Source: Rhodospirillales bacterium (GTDB lineage: Bacteria; Pseudomonadota; Alphaproteobacteria; Acetobacterales; Acetobacteraceae). From it: DNA of 9,187 nucleotides. The stretch is taken from the NCBI GenBank assembly GCA_018971905.1, contig JAGWZS010000059.1, positions 1 to 9,187 on the forward strand, read 5' to 3'. The position numbers and the translations under genes were made by a program. Positions 1 to 6,556 of the stretch are shown here, in pieces; position 1 is the first letter of the stretch, and the number at the start of each line of letters is the position of its first letter. Under the pieces are notes generated by a model, which was not told the origin of the DNA, searched no databases, and was given only the letters and a program-made list of their open reading frames with translations.

Positions 1-825
1 CGCACCCTGCTTGGCCGCAAGGAGGCGCCGGATAATCTCTGGCACCAATGCCCCGCCTGCCAGCAGATGATCTTCCACACCGAGATGGCGGCCAACAAGA
101 AGGTTTGCCCGCATTGCGGCCACCATATGCGCGCCACCGCGCAGGACCGGCTTTCCTGGACCTTCGATGATGGTGCCTTCACCCGCATTGAGCTGCCAAA
201 AGCCACGCCGGACCCGCTCAAGTTCCGGGACCAGAAGCGCTACGCGGACCGGATGAAGGACGCGCGGGACAAAACCAAACAAGACGACGCGATTCTCGTG
301 GCCCACGGCACTGTCGGCGGGCATAATAGCGTCGTCGCCGCCATGTCGTTCGAATTCATGGGCGGTTCCATGGGCTCCGCCGTGGGCGAGGGCCTGGTCG
401 CCGCCGCGCGCCTCGCCGTGCTGCAAAACGCCCCGCTGATTGTTTACACTTCCTCCGGCGGCGCCCGGATGCAGGAGGGCGCCATCAGCCTGATGCAGAT
501 GCCCCGTTCCATCATCGCCAGCCAGATGGTGAAGGAAGCCGGGCTGCCCTACATCGTGGTGCTGACAGACCCCACCACCGGCGGTGTCACCGCCTCTTTT
601 GCCATGCTGGGCGATATCCAGATCGCTGAGCCCGGCACGCTCATCGGCTTCGCAGGTGCCCGCGTGATTGAACAGACCGTGCGCGAGAAACTGCCCGAGG
701 GCTTCCAGCGCGCCGAATATCTGCACCAGCACGGCATGATCGACATGGTGGTGAAGCGCGGCGAACTCACCGCCACGCTGGCGCGGATCATCTCGCTCGC
801 CACCGCCAACAAGAAAGCCGCTTGA
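1..825 (+). CDS. accD: Acetyl-CoA carboxylase carboxyltransferase subunit beta (5' partial)
   Basis: Partial gene; the reading frame is open from base 1 and about a dozen N-terminal residues are probably outside the window. AccD and AccA form the carboxyltransferase that moves CO2 from carboxybiotin to acetyl-CoA, giving malonyl-CoA, the first committed step of fatty acid synthesis in the cytoplasm. The visible 274 residues begin with the AccD-type four-cysteine zinc finger (CPAC near residues 17-20, CPHC near 36-39). The crotonase-fold core follows, with SSGGARMQEG near 151-160, TTGGVTASFA near 192-201 and IGFAGARVIEQTVREKLP after that, all typical of AccD. An ATG at 67 exists but would cut the zinc finger in half, so it is not the start. 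The stop (823-825) overlaps the folC start, so the two are probably co-transcribed and translationally coupled. The accD-folC pair is common in Alphaproteobacteria. Confidence 0.96.
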   Translation, partial: RTLLGRKEAPDNLWHQCPACQQMIFHTEMAANKKVCPHCGHHMRATAQDRLSWTFDDGAFTRIELPKATPDPLKFRDQKRYADRMKDARDKTKQDDAILVAHGTVGGHNSVVAAMSFEFMGGSMGSAVGEGLVAAARLAVLQNAPLIVYTSSGGARMQEGAISLMQMPRSIIASQMVKEAGLPYIVVLTDPTTGGVTASFAMLGDIQIAEPGTLIGFAGARVIEQTVREKLPEGFQRAEYLHQHGMIDMVVKRGELTATLARIISLATANKKAA

Positions 826-2129
826 CCAACGAGCTGCAACGCGAGGCCGGGGCCACCGGCTCACGGCTGAAGGTGAGTGCCGCGCTGGAGCGGCTGCACA
901 CACTCTACCCGCGCATGATCGACCTCAAGATCGACCGGCTGCAACGGCTGCTGGCGGCCCTGGGCTCACCGGAAAAACACTTGCCGCCGGTGGTTCACGT
1001 GGCGGGCACCAACGGCAAGGGCTCGGTCTGCGCCATCGCCCGGGCCGTGGCCGAGGCGGCGGGCCTGCGCACCCATGTTTTCACCTCCCCGCATCTGGTG
1101 CGGTTTAACGAACGCATCCGCCTTGCCGGAACGCTGGTGAGCGATGAGCAGCTCGCCGAGGCGCTGGACGCGATTGAGGCCGCCAACCAAGCCAATGAAA
1201 TCACGGTGTTCGAGGCGATCACCGCCGCCGCCTTCTGGCTCTTCGCGCGTACCCCGGCTGATCTCTGCATCGTCGAGGTCGGTCTGGGCGGCCGGATGGA
1301 CGCCACCAATGTCGTCTTCCCCGCCGCTTGTGCCATCACCTCCATCTCGCTGGACCACCAGGATTTCCTGGGCAACACGCTGGAACTCATCGCGGGCGAG
1401 AAGGCTGGCATCATCAAGCCCGGCATTCCCGTCGTCACCGGCTACCAACCCGCGGAAGTCCTGGCCCGCATCGCTGCCGAGGCCGCGCAGCAAAACGCCC
1501 CGCACCTGCGCCGGGGGCTGGAATGGTCCATCGAGCCCACCCCCACCGGCATGGTGTTCAACGGCCTGGCTCTGCCCCGCCCGGCGCTGGACGGGCTGCA
1601 TCAGGTAGAAAATGCGGGTATCGCGCTTACCGCCCTGCGCGCCGCCGGGTTCAACATTCCGCCGGAGGCCATGGCGGCAGGCCTGCGCGCGGCTGAATGG
1701 CCCGCCAGGCTGCAAAGGCTGCACGGCCCGCTTGCCGCGTCACTGCCTCAGGGTTCGGAATTATGGCTGGACGGCGCCCATAATCCCGGCGGCGCCGAAA
1801 TCCTGGCCCAGCAGCTGCAAGATTGGGCCACGCCCACCACCGTCGTTTTGGGCATGAAGCAGTCCAAGGACGTGGCGGAGTTCATCCGCATTATCGCCCC
1901 CCACGCCGCCACGCTGTACGCGGTGGCGGAGCCGGAACAGCACCTCGCCCTGCCAGTGGAAAAAATCATCGAGGCGTCGGGCAACCGCGCCCTGCCAGGG
2001 CCGGATATCCGCGGCGCCCTGGCGCAGATCACCACCCCCACCCGTGTGCTGATCTGTGGCAGCCTCTATCTCGCCGGTGAGGTTCTGAAGCTGGAGCAAT
2101 TCACCAAATTGTCACACAACGCGTCGTAG
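822..2129 (+). CDS. folC: Bifunctional dihydrofolate synthase / folylpolyglutamate synthase
   Basis: FolC adds L-glutamate to dihydropteroate and then to reduced folates, using ATP, in the cytoplasm. The 435-residue protein matches the family's usual length. It shows the Mur-ligase-like motifs in order: P-loop GTNGKGS (62-68), TSPHLVRFNERI (88-99), EVGLGGRMDATN (152-163), DHQDFLGNT and GEKAGIIKPG (178-201), the domain-linking EWPARLQ (292-298), DGAHNP (317-322) and ICGSLYLAGE (411-420). The start used here is TTG at 822, which overlaps the accD stop as TTGA; a weak purine stretch (AAGAAAG, 811-817) could serve as ribosome binding site. An in-frame GTG at 873 is an alternative that would remove 17 residues poorly conserved in the family, so the exact start is uncertain while the function is not. 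Expression probably depends on accD translation. Confidence 0.95.
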   Translation: MTNELQREAGATGSRLKVSAALERLHTLYPRMIDLKIDRLQRLLAALGSPEKHLPPVVHVAGTNGKGSVCAIARAVAEAAGLRTHVFTSPHLVRFNERIRLAGTLVSDEQLAEALDAIEAANQANEITVFEAITAAAFWLFARTPADLCIVEVGLGGRMDATNVVFPAACAITSISLDHQDFLGNTLELIAGEKAGIIKPGIPVVTGYQPAEVLARIAAEAAQQNAPHLRRGLEWSIEPTPTGMVFNGLALPRPALDGLHQVENAGIALTALRAAGFNIPPEAMAAGLRAAEWPARLQRLHGPLAASLPQGSELWLDGAHNPGGAEILAQQLQDWATPTTVVLGMKQSKDVAEFIRIIAPHAATLYAVAEPEQHLALPVEKIIEASGNRALPGPDIRGALAQITTPTRVLICGSLYLAGEVLKLEQFTKLSHNAS

Positions 2130-2157
2130 CCCTTGCTACAGGGCGCCGGTACTCATC

Positions 2158-2162
2158 AGGAG
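2158..2162 (+). promoter_or_regulatory. Ribosome binding site of the phosphoesterase gene
   Basis: AGGAG lies 5 bases before the ATG at 2168. It is the clearest Shine-Dalgarno sequence on the + strand and supports independent translation initiation of this gene, unlike the coupled folC. Confidence 0.75.
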
Positions 2163-2167
2163 CCGTC

Positions 2168-3100
2168 ATGAATCTGACACGCCGCGAATTTGTCACCACC
2201 ACCGCCATTTTTGGGGCGGGTGCTGCCCTGGTGCGCCCCGCCAGCGCGCAGGAGGCTTCGGTTTCCTTCCTGCTGGTGGGCGATTGGGGACGGCACGGCT
2301 ACCACCACCAGCGCGCCGTGGCGCACCAGATGGGCGTCACCGCCCAGGCCATCAACAGCGCCTATATCGTTTCCGTCGGCGATAATTTCTATGAGAACGG
2401 GGTGGAGTCGGTTTCCGACCCGCAATGGCAAACCTCGTTTGAGGATGTTTACACCGCGCCCTCCCTGCAAACGCCCTGGAAGGTGATCCTCGGCAATCAT
2501 GATTACCGCGGCAATGTGCAGGCGCAGCTGGATTACGCCAAGCAAAGCCCGCGCTGGCAGATCCCCGCGCGGTATTATACTGAAACCATGGCGCTACCCG
2601 GCGGCGCCACGGCAGCGTTTTATTACCTGGACACCTCGCCCTTCATCAAAAAATATTACGGCACCCGGGTTGCCGTTGTGGGCCAGAACAGCCAGGAACA
2701 GCTCGACTGGCTGGATGCGAAGCTCGCTGCTTCAACCGCCGAGTGGAACATCGTCATCGGCCATCACCCCATCTACACCGCGCAGTCGGATGCTGATGGC
2801 TACGACCATGACCAGCCGGACCTGATCGCCCGGCTGAACCCCATTCTGCAGAAACATAACGTGCCGCTTTATGTTTGCGGGCACGACCATATTTTGCAGG
2901 CGGTGAAGATGGATGGCATCTCTTACGTCTGCACTGGTGCGGGCTCGGAAACCTACCAGCCGGAACCCGCTGCCCGTGGCGGCTTTGCCTCCGGTGCACA
3001 TGGTTTCATGGCGGCGCGGCTATCGGGCAAGCAGCTCGACTGGTCGTTCGTGGATGCCCAGGGCAACGCGCTGTATTCGCAGTCCATTATCCGGGCCTAA
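2168..3100 (+). CDS. Tat-exported calcineurin-like metallophosphoesterase (purple acid phosphatase type)
   Basis: A 310-residue protein expected to hydrolyse phosphomonoesters, or a related phospho-substrate, in the periplasm. The N-terminus is a twin-arginine signal: TRREFV (4-9), a hydrophobic Ala/Gly stretch, and an ASA|Q cleavage site after residue 27. All five motif blocks of the purple acid phosphatase family are visible: GDWG (38-41), GDNFY (71-75), GNHD (109-112), VIGH (196-199) and GHDH (238-241). These supply the seven expected ligands Asp39, Asp72, Tyr75, Asn110, His199, His239 and His241. Tyr75 is the residue that ligates ferric iron and gives these enzymes their colour. Folding with metal before export fits the Tat route. 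The gene sits 38 bases after folC, has its own AGGAG, and is convergent with hyfG, overlapping its end by 4 bases. The natural substrate cannot be told from sequence; acid phosphatase or phosphodiesterase activity are both possible. Confidence 0.88.
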   Translation: MNLTRREFVTTTAIFGAGAALVRPASAQEASVSFLLVGDWGRHGYHHQRAVAHQMGVTAQAINSAYIVSVGDNFYENGVESVSDPQWQTSFEDVYTAPSLQTPWKVILGNHDYRGNVQAQLDYAKQSPRWQIPARYYTETMALPGGATAAFYYLDTSPFIKKYYGTRVAVVGQNSQEQLDWLDAKLAASTAEWNIVIGHHPIYTAQSDADGYDHDQPDLIARLNPILQKHNVPLYVCGHDHILQAVKMDGISYVCTGAGSETYQPEPAARGGFASGAHGFMAARLSGKQLDWSFVDAQGNALYSQSIIRA

Positions 3101-4464
3101 AGATCCACGCCTGAGTAAGACCCGTTGATCGATTTATTGATCAACGGGAAATCCGCGAGAATGGCGGTGGTGGCGGCATGTTCCAGCAGCGGCCAGTGCA
3201 GGGTGCTGGCATCTGCCACAAACGCATCCTGGATCAGCCCGTTATCAATCTTCAGCCAATGCCAGACAGGGCCGCGGAAACTCTCTGCCACGCCCAGCCC
3301 CATGCCGCTGGCGGCGTCGGGGGCCAGCGCCACCGGGCCTTCCGGCAACCGTTCCAAAATCGCGCGCACCAGCCTGATGCTTTCGGGAATCTCCTCCAGC
3401 CGGATTTTGATTCGCGCCGCCACATCGCCTTCCTGCGCCACCGGCACGGCAAGGCCCAGCGTGTCGTATGGCGGATAGCCCGGCGCCAGCCGTGTATCGC
3501 CGCCTTGGCCGGAGGCACGGCCCACATAGCCACCGGCATTATACGCTGCGGCAAGTTCAGGCGGCACCAGCCCTGCGCCCACCACGCGGTCCTGCAGGCT
3601 GGCATAATCCTCGAACACGCGCGTCAGGCTGGGCAGCTCGCGCTCCAGCACGTCCAGCGCATCCTCAATGGCATCCGCCCCGCCTTCGGCAATGTCTCCG
3701 GCCACGCCGCCGGGCACCACAATGTCCATCATCAGCCGGTGGCCAAAGGCGATGAACGCAGCGGCGCAGAGATGTTCGCGCAGCAGCGCGAAGCGCGCAT
3801 CCAGAAAGGCGAACCCGGCGTCACCGGCAATGGCGCCAATATCGCTGGTGTGGTTGGCCAGGCGCTCGATCTCCGCCATCACCGCGCGTAGATAAACCGC
3901 GCGCTCGGGCACCTGCATCGCCAAAGCCGCCTCCGCCGCGCGGGCAAAGGCGATGGCGTGGGCCACGGTGGCATCGCCGGAAAGTCTTGCCGCATAGCGC
4001 GCCGCCTGCCTGGCGGATTTGCCGCGTATCAGCCCCAGCGTGCCTTTATGCGCATAGCCCAGCCGCGCCTGAAGCTTCAGCACTTGCTCTCCCACCACCG
4101 AGAACCGGAAATGCCCGGGCTCGATAATCCCGGCATGGACCGGCCCCACCGCCACCTGATGCACGCCCTCCACATGCGGGGCCGTGAACTCCGGCCAGGT
4201 GGCGCGGCCGTCCGGCTCGCGGAAATGCTCAATGGCCGTGCGGGTTTCGGCAAAGCCGGTGGCGGTATGGCCGTTCAAATCTTTCGCCAAACGCTGAAAC
4301 CAATTGGCGCCGAGGTAACGCAACGCCGGGTAGGCGCCGCCTTGCAATTCCACCGCCACCAGCTCGCCCGGCTCGTACAGCGCGTAGGCGTGGGTGGCGT
4401 CGGTCCAGAGGGCGATGAACCGCCCCTGATGCGCGGTCCAGGCTTCGGGGCTGAGCAGCTTCAT
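3097..4464 (-). CDS. hyfG: Hydrogenase-4/complex I-like large subunit lacking [NiFe] ligands (HyfG/NuoD homologue)
   Basis: A 455-residue homologue of HyfG/HycE and of complex I NuoD, expected on the cytoplasmic face. Residues 1 to about 95 form a short, divergent NuoC-like part; the large-subunit domain follows. Family marks are GPVHAGIIEPGHFRF (107-121), close to the GPLHITSDEPGHFRL of hydrogenase-4, and the helix after VAHAIAFARAAE (167-178). The hydrogenase motif RxCGxC reads R-L-S-G-D-A (160-165), and the C-terminal DPCxxC box reads N-G-S-Y-S-G-V-D-L (447-455). All four nickel/iron cysteines are thus replaced (Ser162, Ala165, Ser449, Gly452). The protein ends at the position matching the family's final Arg/His, so it has no cleavable tail. 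It should not be a hydrogenase and resembles Ehr-type complexes. It is shorter than HyfG of E. coli (about 570). The ATG overlaps the hyfF stop (ATGA), with GGAG 8 bases upstream. Automatic annotation may name it NuoC, NuoD or 'HypE'. Confidence 0.88.
   Translation of the reverse strand: MKLLSPEAWTAHQGRFIALWTDATHAYALYEPGELVAVELQGGAYPALRYLGANWFQRLAKDLNGHTATGFAETRTAIEHFREPDGRATWPEFTAPHVEGVHQVAVGPVHAGIIEPGHFRFSVVGEQVLKLQARLGYAHKGTLGLIRGKSARQAARYAARLSGDATVAHAIAFARAAEAALAMQVPERAVYLRAVMAEIERLANHTSDIGAIAGDAGFAFLDARFALLREHLCAAAFIAFGHRLMMDIVVPGGVAGDIAEGGADAIEDALDVLERELPSLTRVFEDYASLQDRVVGAGLVPPELAAAYNAGGYVGRASGQGGDTRLAPGYPPYDTLGLAVPVAQEGDVAARIKIRLEEIPESIRLVRAILERLPEGPVALAPDAASGMGLGVAESFRGPVWHWLKIDNGLIQDAFVADASTLHWPLLEHAATTAILADFPLINKSINGSYSGVDL
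3121..3148. terminator. Perfect 10-bp hairpin at the convergent junction, candidate bidirectional terminator
   Basis: CCCGTTGATC (3121-3130) and GATCAACGGG (3139-3148) are exact reverse complements around an 8-base AT-rich loop. The structure begins 20 bases after the phosphoesterase stop codon and lies inside the last codons of hyfG (encoding P-L-I-N-K-S-I-N-G). There is no proper T-run: AAATCC follows on the + strand, and the T-containing TCTTACTC follows on the - strand. It is the strongest inverted repeat I found, and its place at the meeting point of two transcripts suggests termination or 3'-end protection. This role is inferred, and coincidence with coding constraint is not excluded. 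Confidence 0.45.
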
Positions 4465-5900
4465 CGCAAAGTCTCCGCCGCGCGGGAGAGCAGATGCACC
4501 AGCGGCCCCGGCATGGCGAAGGCCAGCAGAAACACCAGTGCCAGATGCACCGCGACAAGCCAGATGCCGCGCCCGGCGGGCTGGGGTTTTTCATAGGGCG
4601 CCGGGGCGAACAGCAACGGCCCGACATTGCGCAGGATCGCCACCGCGCAGAGCAGCAGCCCCAGCCCCAGCGGCAGGGACATATAAGGGTTTCTCTGGAT
4701 CGTCTGGCTGATGATAATGAACTCGCTGGCAAACAGGCCGGAGGGCGGCAGCCCGGTGAGCGCGAAGATGCAAGCCCCCAGCAGCCAGGCCACGTATTTG
4801 TTCGCCTGCAATAGGCCGCGCAGATGCGAGAACGTGTAATTGCCCGGTGAGGCCGAACCCCGCAGGCTGGCGGCGCGGATGAGTGCGAGGAACAGGCCGG
4901 ATTTCAGCAGCGTGTGCAGCAGCATATGCAGCAGCCCGCCGAAAATGGCCGCCGGGCCGCCGATACCAAAAGCAAAGGCCGAGATGCCGGATTGCTCGAT
5001 GGAGGAGAACCCGAAAAACCGCCGCGCATCCCGCCGGCGGGAGAATGAAAACGCTGCCAGAAACAACGATGCCAGCCCCAGGCTTAGCAGAAACGGCCCC
5101 GGCCGCATCGCCTCAGGGTTGGCCGCCAGCAGATGCCGGAAGCGTAAAATCGCCAGCAGCGCCACGTTGATGAGCAAGCCGGAGAGCGCGGTGGTGAGCG
5201 GTGCCGGGCCTTCGGCATAGGCATCCGGCAGCCAGCCATGCAGCGGCACCAACGCCGCCTTGGTGCCGTAGCCGAACAGAATGAACACGAAGGCCAGCGT
5301 CAGCAGCGCGCCATCCATATGCGCGGCATGGGCTGAAAGTGCCCTGAAGCTCATTGCCGAGAAACCCGGCCCCAGAGCGGGCTGCGCCGCCAGATAAACC
5401 AGCATGGTGCCGAACAAAGCGAGCCCGATGCCCACCCCGCCCAGGATGAAATATTTCCACGCGGCTTCCAGCCCGGTCGGCGTGCGGTAGAGGCTCACCC
5501 CCAGCGTCATGGCGATGGTGCCGCCCTCCATCGCCGCCCAGAGCAGCCCGATATTATCCGCGTACAGCCCCAGCAGGCTCGCCCCCAGCGCAATCTGGAA
5601 CAGCGCATGGTAAAGCCGCCAGCGCTGGTCCGGCATCCGCGCCGCATCGGCGGTCACGTAGCCGATATTCACCAAAGACGCCGTAAGCCCCACAAAGCCC
5701 GAGACCGTGCCGAACAAGGCGGCCAGCGGGTCCACCGCCACCAACCCCGCGCTATGGCCCCAGAACACCGAAAGCGTGAGCCCGAACAGCAAGGCGCTGG
5801 CCACGGCATTGCCAATGGCCCCCTGGCGCGGCGCGCCCACCAGCCCCAGCAGAGCCGCCGCCAGAAACGGCAGCGCGATGGCGAGTGCCGCGAAATTCAC
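4461..5900 (-). CDS. hyfF: Hydrogenase-4 subunit F-like membrane antiporter subunit
   Basis: A 479-residue, highly hydrophobic protein of the NuoL/M/N-MrpA/D antiporter-like family, expected to translocate protons or sodium in the inner membrane as part of the Hyf/Ehr-type complex. The usual charged residues are present: Glu125 in W-A-A-M-E-G-G-T, Lys149 (WKYF), Lys214 and His221 in GTKAALVPLHGWLPDAYAEGPAP (family signature of the central helix, 212-234), His325/His329/Lys333 in LLHMLLHTLLKSG, and Glu393 (ASEF). The -LLINVALLAILRF- stretch (242-254) is HyfF-like rather than NuoM-like. The length is close to E. coli HyfF (about 525). The start is GTG (5900-5898), overlapping the hyfE stop as GTGA; the upstream Shine-Dalgarno is weak, so coupling to hyfE translation is likely. 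The stop overlaps the hyfG start. Confidence 0.9.
   Translation of the reverse strand: MNFAALAIALPFLAAALLGLVGAPRQGAIGNAVASALLFGLTLSVFWGHSAGLVAVDPLAALFGTVSGFVGLTASLVNIGYVTADAARMPDQRWRLYHALFQIALGASLLGLYADNIGLLWAAMEGGTIAMTLGVSLYRTPTGLEAAWKYFILGGVGIGLALFGTMLVYLAAQPALGPGFSAMSFRALSAHAAHMDGALLTLAFVFILFGYGTKAALVPLHGWLPDAYAEGPAPLTTALSGLLINVALLAILRFRHLLAANPEAMRPGPFLLSLGLASLFLAAFSFSRRRDARRFFGFSSIEQSGISAFAFGIGGPAAIFGGLLHMLLHTLLKSGLFLALIRAASLRGSASPGNYTFSHLRGLLQANKYVAWLLGACIFALTGLPPSGLFASEFIIISQTIQRNPYMSLPLGLGLLLCAVAILRNVGPLLFAPAPYEKPQPAGRGIWLVAVHLALVFLLAFAMPGPLVHLLSRAAETLR
4473..4476 (-). promoter_or_regulatory. Ribosome binding site of hyfG
   Basis: GGAG on the - strand lies 8 bases before the hyfG ATG (4464-4462), within the end of hyfF. 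Together with the ATGA overlap it fixes the start and suggests translational coupling. Confidence 0.6.
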
Positions 5901-6556
5901 CGCCCCCGCCTTTCGATTTTCTCAAGCCCGGAGAGGTCCAGCGTGTCGAAATGCTCGCGGATGCGGAACAGAAACGCCCCCACCACCAGGAAGGCCAGCA
6001 GCACCAGAAGGGCCACGGAAAACTCCGCCACAAAGGGCATCCCCGGCATGCCGATGGCCGCCAGCACCAGCCCGTTTTCCATGGAGAGAAAGCCGATAAT
6101 CTGCGCCAGCGCATTCCGCCGCAAAATCATCAGCAGCAGCCCCAGCAGCACGACGGAAAGCGCGATGGCCAGATCCTCCCGCGTGAGGGAGAGGGTGCCC
6201 ATCGTCACCGGCAGCAGCACCAGCACCGCGACGCCGATGAGCGCGAGGCCAAGGATCATCGCCATCGCCATCGGCAAGGCTGTTTCCACCGCGCGCACCA
6301 TGTTGAAGCGCCGCACAATCTCCCGCAGGCCCCAGGGCAGCAGCACCGCCTTCAGCGTGAAGGTGATCAGGCCGGTGAGATAGAGATTAAGCTCCCCTTG
6401 CGCATAACCTTGCCAGAAAGCTGCGGCGGAGAGCACCAGGGCTTCTGTTTGATACAGCGTGATCATCGCCGCCAGCCGCCGCTGGGAAAGCTGCAGAAAG
6501 GCGCAGAGCAGAATGATGCCGCCCATGAAATGCGCCAGCGAGAAGGTGAGGCTCAT
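5897..6556 (-). CDS. hyfE: Hydrogenase-4 subunit E-like membrane protein (NuoK-related C-terminal part)
   Basis: A 219-residue membrane protein, nearly the same length as E. coli HyfE (216). It has about seven hydrophobic segments. The C-terminal half resembles NuoK: Q-I-I-G-F-L-S-M-E-N-G (152-162) carries the conserved membrane Glu160 that takes part in proton translocation. Glu38 (YQTEALVL) and Lys69 (FTLKAVLLPWGLREI) are further buried charges typical of HyfE. The ATG at 6556-6554 overlaps the hyfC stop (ATGA) and has GAGGA seven bases upstream. The frame stays open upstream to 6715, but that extension lies inside hyfC and has a Gly/Arg-rich, non-membrane composition, so it is rejected. 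The stop overlaps the hyfF start. It links the HyfC heel to the antiporter-like subunits. Confidence 0.9.
   Translation of the reverse strand: MSLTFSLAHFMGGIILLCAFLQLSQRRLAAMITLYQTEALVLSAAAFWQGYAQGELNLYLTGLITFTLKAVLLPWGLREIVRRFNMVRAVETALPMAMAMILGLALIGVAVLVLLPVTMGTLSLTREDLAIALSVVLLGLLLMILRRNALAQIIGFLSMENGLVLAAIGMPGMPFVAEFSVALLVLLAFLVVGAFLFRIREHFDTLDLSGLEKIERRGR

Noticed and set aside
67..69. ATG at 67 as the accD start
   Set aside because: The frame is open to base 1 and the upstream residues contain the first cysteine pair of the zinc finger.
2126..2139. Inverted repeat GTAGC-CCTT-GCTAC at the folC stop codon
   Set aside because: The stem is only 5 bp and no T-run follows; too short to call a terminator, although it is well placed between folC and the phosphoesterase gene.
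2109..2140. Possible promoter for the phosphoesterase gene (TTGTCA near 2109, GCTACA near 2135)
   Set aside because: The spacing is about 20 bases and the -10 match is poor; no convincing promoter can be called by eye.
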